From: Bradyrhizobium manausense
GTDB taxonomy: Bacteria; Pseudomonadota; Alphaproteobacteria; Rhizobiales; Xanthobacteraceae
Length of the DNA: 64,000 nucleotides
NCBI RefSeq assembly: GCF_001440035.1
Contig: NZ_LJYG01000047.1
Span: forward strand, 233,347 to 297,346
Direction of reading: 5' to 3'
Below, in pieces: positions 1 to 8,366 of this stretch. A model generated the notes under the pieces. The model worked only from the letters and a program-made list of their open reading frames with translations. It was not told the origin of the DNA and made no database searches. Every line of letters begins with the position of its first letter. The first letter of the stretch is position 1. A program made the translations under genes and the position numbers.

Positions 1-155
1 GCCGAAGGAATTGCCGTCCTATCTAAAGTTGTACGATGCATTTCGCTTCCTTCTTGCAATTCCGCCAAGAACCGGGTTCTCTTGGAAAGGCAAGCCCCGA
101 CGAGATCACGATAACGCTCCTCTGAAGCACTGCAGTCAACCAGTCGACCTCAACT

Positions 156-3100
156 ATGAGAAGTCGAATGCTACCGGCCTCCGTTGACTTGGTTTCGAAA
201 ATTCAAGTCATTCCCCTACGCTGGCTCCTGCTGCTTTCCTTCACATTTCTATTGGGCTTCCCCCACGCCGCCGCTGCGCGGGGTTGCGACGTCGATGAAC
301 TCCGCGGACGAGTCACTCAGTTGAGGAAGGCCGGAAGGTACGCTGACGCCGTAATATTTGCCCAGCGCAATCTGGCCCTAGCGGAACGGTGTTACGGCCC
401 TAGTTCTCGCGAAGTAGATTCTGCACTTACATCTCTCGCTATGCTGTACTGGTCGCAACGGCGTTTCGAATCGGCCGAACCGCTTTTTTTGCGTTCGCTG
501 GCAATCCGAGAAAAGCGATCAGAGGGAAATCAACAAGAAGTTGCAATCGCTCTTAAGAGCCTCGCCGACGATTACTCGCAGCTTAACCGCCATGTCGATG
601 CTGAACCGCTCTACAGGCGCGCCCTTATCATCTACGAGAAGCTCTCTAAGCCAGAAAGTTTAGACCTTGCTGTGGCACTCAGGGGGCTTGCCAACAGCTA
701 CCGGTGGCTCGACCGCGCCGTAGACGCTGCGCCACTCCACGAGCGCGCCCTTGCCATCCGGGAGAAGATTTCGAACCCGGACGACTCTACATTTGCTGTG
801 GCCCTCAAAGATCTCGCTGACGACTACTGGCAGCTAAACCGCTATGCAGACGCTACGCCGCTCCATGAGCGCGCCCTTGCCATCCGCGAGAGGATTTCAA
901 AGCCGGACGATCCCGATCTCGCTGTGGCCCTCAAGGATCTAGCCGACGATTACTGGCAGCTAAACCGCAATGCAGACGCCGAGCCGCTCCACAAGCGCGC
1001 CCTAATCATCCGGGAGAAGATTTCGAAACCGAACGACTCTGCACTTGCTGTGGCTCTCAAGGATCTCGCCGACGACTACTGGCAGCTCGACCGCTATGCC
1101 AACGCTGAGCCCCTCCACAAGCGAGCTCTCGTCATTCGCGAGAAGATTTCAAAACCGAGTGACCCAGAACTCGCTGTGGCTCTAAAAGATCTTGGCGACG
1201 ACTACTACCAGCTCGACCGTTACGAAGACGCTGAGCTCTTCCACAAGCGCGCCCTAGCCGTCCGCGAGAAGAGTTCAAAGCCTGATGACCCAGAACTCGC
1301 TGTGGCTCTAAAAGATCTTGGCGACGATTACTACCAGCTCGATCGCTACGCAGACGCTGAGCCTCTCCACAAGCGCGCCCTAGTCGTCCGTGAAAAGATT
1401 TCAAAGCCTGGTGACGCAGAACTCGCTGTGGCTCTAAAAGATCTTGGCGACGATTACTACCAGCTCGATCGCTACGCAGACGCTGAACCCCTCCACAAGC
1501 GTGCCTTGGTCATCCGCGAGAAGAACGACGGTCCTGCCGACACCAGTCTCGCGGACGCGCTCGACGATCTAGCGTCGGATTACAATCAGCTCGGTCGATA
1601 CGCTGATGCCTTGGCTCTATCCAAACGAGAATTGGCGCTTCTCGAGCACAACGCTAAGAGCGAGGATTCGAAGATTGGGCACGCCCTGAAGGCAATCGGT
1701 GACGCTTACACAGAACTCGGGAAATATACGGAAGCTGAGTCGTTTTTGCTCCGTGCGTTGCACATCTTTGATTCCGGCGGGGGCACTGAAACGGACGATC
1801 TCGCTACAGTTCTTGATTTGCTCGGCTGGCTATATCAACTGGAAGACAGATCGTCCGATGCCGAGCCGCTCATGGAGCGTGCTCTGCGGATCAGAGAAAC
1901 AATTCCAGGTAACGATCCGGAAGGAGTGTCTGCTTCTCTCAACGACCTCGCGTTCACATACGAACGCGAAAGGAAGTTCGCCGAGGCGGAACCGCTTTAT
2001 AAACGCAGCATAGCGATCGATGAGAAGCTCAACCCAAACAGCAAAAACTTGGCTATTTCGCTCAAGAATCTTGGCCGAATGTACGAATCTCAACGGCGCT
2101 ATAAAGAAGCGGAATCCCTCTTGCGGCGCTCGCTGCAGATGACTTCTTCCGTTTTGGGTCCTGAGAATGAACACGCGGCACTCGTTTGGAACAACCTTGG
2201 GTCTTTGTACCTCGATCAGGATCAATATGACAAAGCGGAAGACTGCTTCCAACATGAGCTGTCGATCAAAACGACCATACTGGGGGCCGAACATCCGCTT
2301 ACTGCCGACGCTCTGGAAAATATTGGAAGGGTGAAATTCGCTCAAAAAGACTTCAATTCGGCGTTGGGCTATTTCAGACGAGCCGCTGCGATTGAGGTCT
2401 CCATTCTTCGCTTGGAGGGTAATACCATAGGCAATCCTGTCGCAAGTGACCGCGGTCCGGATGCGTTAGTGGGAAACTCGACATTCGAACGATTCATCAA
2501 GGTGGCCCACCGAATAAACGGTAACGCGAACGGGGAGGCTTCGTCGCTCGCGGAAGAAGCCTTCATGATGGCACAACGCCTAACATTTTCCTCGACGGCA
2601 CTGTCACTTTCCCAAATGGCAGCGCGCGCGGCCAGTGGCTCTCCAGAACTCGCCAAGCTCGTTAGAGAAAGGCAAGACAGTGTTCTAGAGTGGCAGTCGT
2701 TGAACAGGGATTTGATCGGCGCCGCCGCTGGCGCGACAGCGAGTCGCAAACCGGAAGCTGAGCAGCGGCGCTACTCTCGCATGACGGAGATATCGACCCG
2801 TATTGCTGAGATCGACTCGCTTCTCGGTAGGGGTTTTTCTGAGTACTCCGCGTTCGTGCACCCGCAGCCGTTAAGTGTACAGAACGCTCAGAAGTTGCTT
2901 AAAGAAAACGAGGCCATCGTTGCAATTCTACCTACCGATCGCTCCGAAGGCGAGGCCGAGACTTTCGTCTGGGCGATAACCAAAACCCAGTTCACTTGGA
3001 TACGGATCGGCTCCGACAAGTCCGACCTTCGACGCGACGTCGGCGCGCTGCGCTGCGGGCTCGACGAGTCGAATTGGGTCGATGCGAGCGGATGGCCGGA

Positions 3101-4334
3101 AGACAACAACTTTGAAAAGGAGCGTAAAGCCGCGCAAGAGCAAAAAAAGGCGCAATGTCAGCTGCTTTTAGGACAGGGGATCATGGAGGGCAGTTTGCCG
3201 CCGTTCGATTTAGCGCGCGCGCGTCAGCTTTACGTCACTCTATTCGGTCAAATCGAAGAATTGATCAGAAATAAAAGTTTGATCATCGTCCCCTCGCCAC
3301 CTCTTACTGTTCTGCCGTTTGCGGTCCTTGTGACCGAGGAGCCTCGGCGCAGATACCCGCCGTCAGATGCGGACTACCGCGATGCCGCTTGGCTCATACG
3401 AGACCATGCATTGTCGGTTTTGCCCTCTATTGCGTCGCTTGCAGCTCTGCGCGCTAGGACAAACGAAACCATCGCAGATCAGCCTTACATTGCATTTGGC
3501 AATCCACTTCTAGTGGGTAGCCCGGACAAGCCGACGGATGTGCAGCGCGCCGATCTCGCCCGAAGATGGCAGCACTGCGAAGATTTCGAAGAATTGCCGA
3601 GGGAGACAGTTTATGCCGACAAGTCGTTATCCGTCAGCTCGGCCGATTATGGCGTTTTCCGTGGGGCGTACTCAAATCTAATAAATCGATCGGCCATTCG
3701 GGCACAGGCGCCGCTGCCGGAGACCGCGCGAGAGCTTTGCGCGGTCGGGCGGGAGATGGGCCTCGATCATGAGAACCTTGATCGTGCAGTATATCTGGGC
3801 GGACGCGCGACCGAGACGACCATCAAGAACCTTAACGAGAAGCACGAGCTCGAACAGTATCGCGTCGTGCAATTCGCCACACACGGTGTGCTTGCAGGCG
3901 CGTGGCGCGGCCTTGCCGAGCCTGGGCTCATTCTGACTCCTCCGGCGGAGAACACGGATCACAGCGACGACGATGGATATCTAAGCGCCTCTGAGATTGC
4001 CGCCCTTCAACTCAATGCAGAATGGGTGGTGCTATCAGCCTGCAACACCGCCGCCGGCGCGAATGGCAACGCCGAGGCTCTGTCCGGGCTCGCCAAGGCG
4101 TTCTTCTACGCTCGCGCGCGCGCTATTCTCGTCTCGCACTGGGCAGTCAAAAGCAGCGCCGCCGTAAGCTTGACGACAAAGGCGTTCGGAGAGCTGCGGA
4201 CCGCACCTGCCATAGGCCGGGCTGAGGCATTGAGGCGCTCTATGATTGCGATGATTGATGATGAGACGCAGCCCGGCACCTCCCATCCTTCCGTCTGGGC
4301 TCCTTTCATCCTTGTAGGTGAAGGATCGCCATAG
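156..4334 (+). CDS. Secreted TPR-CHAT caspase-like protease
   Basis: A 1392-residue protein. The N-terminus has a hydrophobic stretch (about residues 20-42, ending in an AAAA cleavage-like site), so export or periplasmic location is likely. Residues about 50-750 are tetratricopeptide repeats of 42 residues (motif LDRYADAEPLHKRAL), a protein-binding scaffold. The C-terminal third is a CHAT domain, a clan CD cysteine peptidase fold: the catalytic histidine lies in FATHG (His1243) and the cysteine in LSACNTAAG (Cys1296), both intact. TPR-CHAT proteins are known as proteases activated by partner binding, for example with type III-E CRISPR, but no Cas gene is present here. It heads a co-directional group with a small Cys-rich protein and a patatin-like phospholipase. 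The substrate is unknown. Alternative starts exist at residues 5 and further in; the first ATG retains the whole signal region. Confidence 0.9.
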   Translation: MRSRMLPASVDLVSKIQVIPLRWLLLLSFTFLLGFPHAAAARGCDVDELRGRVTQLRKAGRYADAVIFAQRNLALAERCYGPSSREVDSALTSLAMLYWSQRRFESAEPLFLRSLAIREKRSEGNQQEVAIALKSLADDYSQLNRHVDAEPLYRRALIIYEKLSKPESLDLAVALRGLANSYRWLDRAVDAAPLHERALAIREKISNPDDSTFAVALKDLADDYWQLNRYADATPLHERALAIRERISKPDDPDLAVALKDLADDYWQLNRNADAEPLHKRALIIREKISKPNDSALAVALKDLADDYWQLDRYANAEPLHKRALVIREKISKPSDPELAVALKDLGDDYYQLDRYEDAELFHKRALAVREKSSKPDDPELAVALKDLGDDYYQLDRYADAEPLHKRALVVREKISKPGDAELAVALKDLGDDYYQLDRYADAEPLHKRALVIREKNDGPADTSLADALDDLASDYNQLGRYADALALSKRELALLEHNAKSEDSKIGHALKAIGDAYTELGKYTEAESFLLRALHIFDSGGGTETDDLATVLDLLGWLYQLEDRSSDAEPLMERALRIRETIPGNDPEGVSASLNDLAFTYERERKFAEAEPLYKRSIAIDEKLNPNSKNLAISLKNLGRMYESQRRYKEAESLLRRSLQMTSSVLGPENEHAALVWNNLGSLYLDQDQYDKAEDCFQHELSIKTTILGAEHPLTADALENIGRVKFAQKDFNSALGYFRRAAAIEVSILRLEGNTIGNPVASDRGPDALVGNSTFERFIKVAHRINGNANGEASSLAEEAFMMAQRLTFSSTALSLSQMAARAASGSPELAKLVRERQDSVLEWQSLNRDLIGAAAGATASRKPEAEQRRYSRMTEISTRIAEIDSLLGRGFSEYSAFVHPQPLSVQNAQKLLKENEAIVAILPTDRSEGEAETFVWAITKTQFTWIRIGSDKSDLRRDVGALRCGLDESNWVDASGWPEDNNFEKERKAAQEQKKAQCQLLLGQGIMEGSLPPFDLARARQLYVTLFGQIEELIRNKSLIIVPSPPLTVLPFAVLVTEEPRRRYPPSDADYRDAAWLIRDHALSVLPSIASLAALRARTNETIADQPYIAFGNPLLVGSPDKPTDVQRADLARRWQHCEDFEELPRETVYADKSLSVSSADYGVFRGAYSNLINRSAIRAQAPLPETARELCAVGREMGLDHENLDRAVYLGGRATETTIKNLNEKHELEQYRVVQFATHGVLAGAWRGLAEPGLILTPPAENTDHSDDDGYLSASEIAALQLNAEWVVLSACNTAAGANGNAEALSGLAKAFFYARARAILVSHWAVKSSAAVSLTTKAFGELRTAPAIGRAEALRRSMIAMIDDETQPGTSHPSVWAPFILVGEGSP
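667..1530 (+). repeat. 126-bp tandem repeats encoding TPR units
   Basis: The phrase gctgtggc...gatct recurs in the same frame at about 670, 796, 922, 1048, 1174, 1300 and 1426, an exact 126-base (42-codon) period. The copies at 1171-1530 are nearly identical at the nucleotide level, while those at the two edges are more diverged. This fits recent expansion or homogenisation in the middle of the TPR array. Confidence 0.85.
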
Positions 4335-4379
4335 CAGTGCGGCCTTGCCTTCGTTAGATCAGTGTCATACAATTAGGAA

Positions 4380-4865
4380 TTGCCAAATAGTTTTTGTGCA
4401 CCTTATGAGGCCTTCATGTTTTCGTGGCGAAGATGCGCTATCCTCATCTCGATGCATCTGCAGTTCGCCGTCTTCCCGCTGCAAGCGGGTGCAGTCAGCA
4501 GTTCTGAATTCGTGGAGTTACGCGAGAAAGAACTGACTGTAATTGTTTCTCCACCCGATCACGCTCCGCGCAGTGCCGGCCCGAGCCATTCCGCGCTATC
4601 ATTGCCAACGGATGGGACTAGTAGCGATCAGCCGACCTGGCGCCTAGCTCAGAACTCGATTACGGCAAAACAGCCTTCGGCAGAGAATCCCTCGGCGGTC
4701 AAAAAAGATGATCCTGATAGGCAGACCACCGACGTTGATGAAGTCGTGTGTACGGCTTTGAAGTCTGAATATAACAAGTGCACTCCTGCATGCGAGGCAA
4801 ACTGCGAGTCACTCTATGAGGAAGCGCGGGACTGCCCGAAAGTGGTGCATCGCTGTACGCGCTAA
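4380..4865 (+). CDS. Small Cys-rich secreted protein of the CHAT-patatin operon
   Basis: 161 residues, not recognised as a known family. A hydrophobic segment near the N-terminus (about residues 13-36) suggests export; a start at the internal Met (base 4416) would give a cleaner signal peptide. The middle is low-complexity Ser/Pro/Lys. The C-terminal 40 residues carry six cysteines in paired spacing (CTALKSEYNKC, CEANC, CPKVVHRC), suggesting disulphides or metal binding outside the cytoplasm. It sits 45 bases after the CHAT gene and 15 bases before the patatin gene, so co-expression is likely. A role as partner or substrate of the CHAT protease is only inference. Confidence 0.6.
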   Translation: MPNSFCAPYEAFMFSWRRCAILISMHLQFAVFPLQAGAVSSSEFVELREKELTVIVSPPDHAPRSAGPSHSALSLPTDGTSSDQPTWRLAQNSITAKQPSAENPSAVKKDDPDRQTTDVDEVVCTALKSEYNKCTPACEANCESLYEEARDCPKVVHRCTR

Positions 4866-4880
4866 GCAGGATAGAATTGG

Positions 4881-7292
4881 ATGAAGAAGCGCTGGGCGAA
4901 TGAACCGGTCTTAGCACCGTTTGCTGCCTTCCGCAGTTTGCTGCACGTCTTGAGTGTGATGCTTGCTCCTATTCTACTTTGCGCGGTTACCGCTCTTCTC
5001 CTTTTGTATCCCGATCAGATGAAGGAAGTGTACCGCGCTATTGCGCAGGACCTGGCATTCTCGGAGGGCGGCGGGTTGGAAGTACTTTTGGATTATCGGG
5101 AGGTAGTACTAGCCGCTTCTGGCCTTTCGTTGTTAGGCGCGACTTTCTGGTTAGTTGCGCGGCTGTTGAGCCTGAAGTTTTCGGATGCTGCGACGAATGA
5201 CTCGCTGCTAGCACGGATGGCTGGGCGGTGGGTACCAATCTTGCTGGCGGTGCTTCCGCTGCTCTGCGCTTCTTGGGGCGTTTGGCATGCTCGGACGGCT
5301 CCTTCGAGCGCAACGTCCGCAAAAGGCGTGATTCTCAGCTGGATGAAGGATTTCTACGGGGCGATGCCGGAAACTATATGGCGGATCGTGTCCGGCCATA
5401 TCGGTAACCGAATTGACAGCTACCGGGCTTTTTTTTCGGAGATCTCCGTGGCTTTGATTGGGGTCGCCGCAGCCTTGTCGATCTTGTTCGTTTTCTTGGA
5501 ACGTCTTTCGAACAAGGAGACTCTTAGCAGCAAGGATCACTTTCTCGTTCGACGTCAGCGCTTCGTGCTCTACGCCGCACTCTTGACCCTGATTGTCTCG
5601 ATTTATCTCTTTCCGGTGGCGTTATCACAAATTCTAGGCGTCATATTCATATTCTCGATTTTTATGATATTCCTTACACTCGTCATGGGACAGCTCAGTT
5701 TCTGGTCGCAGAAAATGAACTTCCCGTTTCTGGGCATACTCGTTGTCCTCGGCCTCACCTTCGAATTCGTCGGCCTCAATGATGATCACAAGCTACGAGC
5801 CGTAAGTGCAACCGTTCATTCTGGGACGGAAGCGGCGGCCGCACCCGCACCAACTCTGAAGGCCGAGTTTGCTCGATGGTACGCTTCGCGTGCTGACCGC
5901 GCATATTACGAAGCGAAAAAATCACCATACCCCATTTATGTAGTTTCGGCTGAAGGTGGCGGCATCTACGCCGCCTACCATGCGGCGAGCTTCCTGGGTG
6001 CGCTTCAGGACCAATGTCCGAGCTTCGCACATCACCTCTTTGCGATCAGCTCAGTTTCCGGCGGTAGCTTGGGCGCGTCTTTGTTCGCAGCCATTGCGTC
6101 CCAAGCGGGCGCTGCAAAGATGCAAAGCACGGCCGGAAACCCCTGCCGAGGTGATAAGCCGGCGCATTTGAAGCCCGGCCAGATCGACGAGAATAGTGAC
6201 CGCTTTTTCGATATCATGGCGGATCAGGTTTTTGGACACGACCTGTTGTCACCCCTAGTCGCCAGCATGCTCTTTCCGGATTTTCTCCAACGCTTTCTGC
6301 CGTATCCGATCAACGGCTTCGATCGGGCTCGGTCGATCGAGGATGCGTTCGAAGGGGCTTGGGACGACACGCTGGATAAATTAAGAAAGAAAAGTCTGGG
6401 CTTCTGGCAGGACAAAGTAAATATTCTCAGCCAACCCTATAGATCGCATTGGCGCGCCGACGGCAGTTCGCCGGCGCTGTTACTAAATACTACCGAAATT
6501 GCTACGGGTCGGCGTCGCGTCATTTCGCCGTTTGTATTCGCTGAAGATAAATTACGGTTTCTACCTATATGGAATGAGCCTTGGGCAGTCACTCTCAAAT
6601 CTGACAAGCTTGTACGCGATATTCCACTGAGCACCGCAGCCATCGTGAGCGCGCGATTTCCTTGGGTGACGCCCGCTGGATGGTTCTATGACGTCCCCTT
6701 CGAGTCCGGAAGGAGGCAACCGATCTTACATGACGGTAAGCCCCTCCTGGAAGAGATTCAGCTAGTGGACGGCGGATACTTTGACAACTCGGGCGTATTC
6801 ACGGCGCTGGAATTAATAAGATCCATCAAGGCTGCCGCGAGTGAAGCGGGGCTTTCCAATTCCATCCGGATAAACCTCCTCGTCCTGACCTCCGCGGTTG
6901 GTCCAGACGAACCGCCCGCGCATGCCACTGAAGTTTCAGCACCCGTGCAAGCGCTGCTTGCGGCCCGCATCGCTGCCGGACGAGCGACGGTCGAGGAAGC
7001 GCTGCACGGCTTTGATGGCCACGGCGAAACTGGCGTTCCGAATGTGGATGGGCCGCAATCAGTTCGCAAAGTTGAGTTGAGGGACGTTGGATACCCGCTT
7101 CCGCTCGGCTGGAGACTGTCGCAAATGACGCGCATGCTGATGCGGACCCAGAGCGGCGACCGCGCCTTGTGTGATAAAATCCGCGGAGCCAGCTCGCCCG
7201 AAAGCTATGCCGCCCCCGCTTGCACGGTCGAGACGGTCCATCGAGAGCTGAGCGCAGTGCCTATGGGAGACAAAATGCCTCCGAGAAAGTGA
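4881..7292 (+). CDS. Membrane-anchored patatin-like phospholipase
   Basis: 803 residues. The N-terminal 300 residues contain several hydrophobic segments (about 20-40, 60-85, 110-130, 185-205, 230-300), so the protein should sit in the inner membrane. The C-terminal half is patatin-like: an oxyanion-hole motif EGGGIYAAYHAA near residue 355, the nucleophile elbow SSVSGGSLGASL with Ser393, and the catalytic aspartate in VDGGYFDNSG (Asp630). Patatin enzymes hydrolyse membrane lipids and are effectors in several bacterial abortive defence systems. Here it follows a TPR-CHAT protease gene and a small Cys-rich gene. A protease-controlled membrane-lytic pair is plausible but unproven, and housekeeping lipid turnover is an alternative. 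Confidence 0.82.
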   Translation: MKKRWANEPVLAPFAAFRSLLHVLSVMLAPILLCAVTALLLLYPDQMKEVYRAIAQDLAFSEGGGLEVLLDYREVVLAASGLSLLGATFWLVARLLSLKFSDAATNDSLLARMAGRWVPILLAVLPLLCASWGVWHARTAPSSATSAKGVILSWMKDFYGAMPETIWRIVSGHIGNRIDSYRAFFSEISVALIGVAAALSILFVFLERLSNKETLSSKDHFLVRRQRFVLYAALLTLIVSIYLFPVALSQILGVIFIFSIFMIFLTLVMGQLSFWSQKMNFPFLGILVVLGLTFEFVGLNDDHKLRAVSATVHSGTEAAAAPAPTLKAEFARWYASRADRAYYEAKKSPYPIYVVSAEGGGIYAAYHAASFLGALQDQCPSFAHHLFAISSVSGGSLGASLFAAIASQAGAAKMQSTAGNPCRGDKPAHLKPGQIDENSDRFFDIMADQVFGHDLLSPLVASMLFPDFLQRFLPYPINGFDRARSIEDAFEGAWDDTLDKLRKKSLGFWQDKVNILSQPYRSHWRADGSSPALLLNTTEIATGRRRVISPFVFAEDKLRFLPIWNEPWAVTLKSDKLVRDIPLSTAAIVSARFPWVTPAGWFYDVPFESGRRQPILHDGKPLLEEIQLVDGGYFDNSGVFTALELIRSIKAAASEAGLSNSIRINLLVLTSAVGPDEPPAHATEVSAPVQALLAARIAAGRATVEEALHGFDGHGETGVPNVDGPQSVRKVELRDVGYPLPLGWRLSQMTRMLMRTQSGDRALCDKIRGASSPESYAAPACTVETVHRELSAVPMGDKMPPRK

Positions 7293-7527
7293 AGAGGCTC
7301 ACATCGAAGTCAGTATGGCGATGATATTCTCGACTGTCGCGCTTCCATTCTTGTGTTGAGAGGACGTCAACTACACCGTCTGATCGCTACTGCCAAGCTC
7401 AATAGCATCGATCCGCAAGCTTGGCTCGCCGATGTTCTAGCCCGCCTACCGGATCACTCTGCAACCGCATTCACGAACTCCTCCCCTAGAACTGGCGTCA
7501 GCAGAACGTCGCTCATGCTGCTTGAGC

Positions 7528-7619
7528 CCAATCAACTGTCCGGCAAGGACGACAAATGCATACTTTCAAGCAAGCTTTCAGTGCTCGCGGAGTGCGACTT
7601 CAAAGCACGTCGGTGCATA
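7528..7619 (+). repeat. Transposon-end-like repeat, copy 1
   Basis: A segment of about 92 bases beginning ccaatcaactgtccggcaa, matched at 8099-8190 with about nine differences. It lies 124 bases beyond the stop of the decayed tniQ tail (7743), the same relative place as copy 2 beside intact tniQ. The TGT in caacTGTCC resembles a Tn7-family terminus. Inside, gacaaatgca and gtcggtgca resemble each other and may be TnsB sites. Bases 7293-7527 and 7620-7742 show no other feature. Confidence 0.55.
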
Positions 7620-7742
7620 TCCGTTAACCGGCGACCATACTGCATCCGACCACCAAAGACTTGCCAGCTCCCAGCCCACTCGCGGCCATGGAACAGCAAG
7701 AGCATCGCAACAGCTACTGCGGTCTCCCTCATCTTATCCTTT

Positions 7743-7985
7743 TCAAGCGGCCACTTTCTTGCGGTTGGGCAGGGATTCAGCAGGAGCCCAGGCGCACGCA
7801 GCGTCCCAATAGCCCTTGCCGTGAAATCTCACGACTTCGGGTCTCCTGATCGCCATGCGGCGCAAATAGACGATCGGATCTGATAACGCGATCGCGATTT
7901 GCTTCTTTGCAAGGCCTGCCACGATGTCGTCTGGTATCATGGGGCGTTTGGCCTTTCTCTAACCTACGCCACGCCGTATCTTATA
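7743..7985 (-). pseudogene. Decayed tniQ C-terminal relic
   Basis: The 65-residue open stretch at 7743-7940 matches the last 65 residues of the intact TniQ at 51 positions (shared RRPEVVRFHGKGYWDA). Homology continues upstream to about 7985 but is interrupted by an in-frame TAG and a frame change (GVA-stop-VR versus IVASVR in the intact protein). This is the tail of a second, diverged Tn7-like element, not a copy made recently from the neighbour. Confidence 0.75.
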
Positions 7986-8098
7986 AGATACAAATGCCGC
8001 AGCAATAAACTCAATGCCGTCGTTTCTCGCTCGATCTGGTTGCCAAACCACCGAGTTAACGGCGAGCTTGCGGGACCAGGGTCTTGCCCGGACGCGTG

Positions 8099-8190
8099 CC
8101 AATCAACTGTCCGGCAAAGACGACAAATGCAGACTTTCAAGCAATCTTTCAGTGCTGGCGGAGTGCGACTTCGAAACAAGTCGATGCAGA
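8099..8190 (+). repeat. Transposon-end-like repeat, copy 2 (tniQ-proximal end)
   Basis: Second copy of the 92-base segment, 177 bases beyond the tniQ stop. It begins ccaatcaactgtccggcaa and contains two partly similar stretches ending atgcagac (8125-8135 and 8184-8192), as expected for repeated TnsB sites. It probably marks the tniQ-side terminus of the intact element. The matching inverted end was not found by eye elsewhere in the window, so the element's extent is undefined. Confidence 0.55.
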
Positions 8191-8366
8191 CGTGCGTATA
8201 TTTATGAGCAGTTCGGCGCACGCAGAGATGCGTCGTCTCCAATACAGCCTCATTGCGGCACGTTGCACGTTGCAAGCCGGTCCGTTGATCCCCGATCGCC
8301 ACCTGCGGCAGCCCCAGAGCGCTGAGAGGCACCACCTAACTGTGCTCTTTTGTGATCTCGTGCGTC

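Noticed and set aside
1132..1404. Open frame on the minus strand inside the CHAT gene, with repeated residues
   Set aside because: It is the reverse shadow of the 126-base TPR repeats and has no independent motif or start.
7353..7883. Plus-strand open frame over the end repeat and tniQ relic
   Set aside because: Its content is explained by the minus-strand tniQ tail and the repeat; the translation shows no motif.
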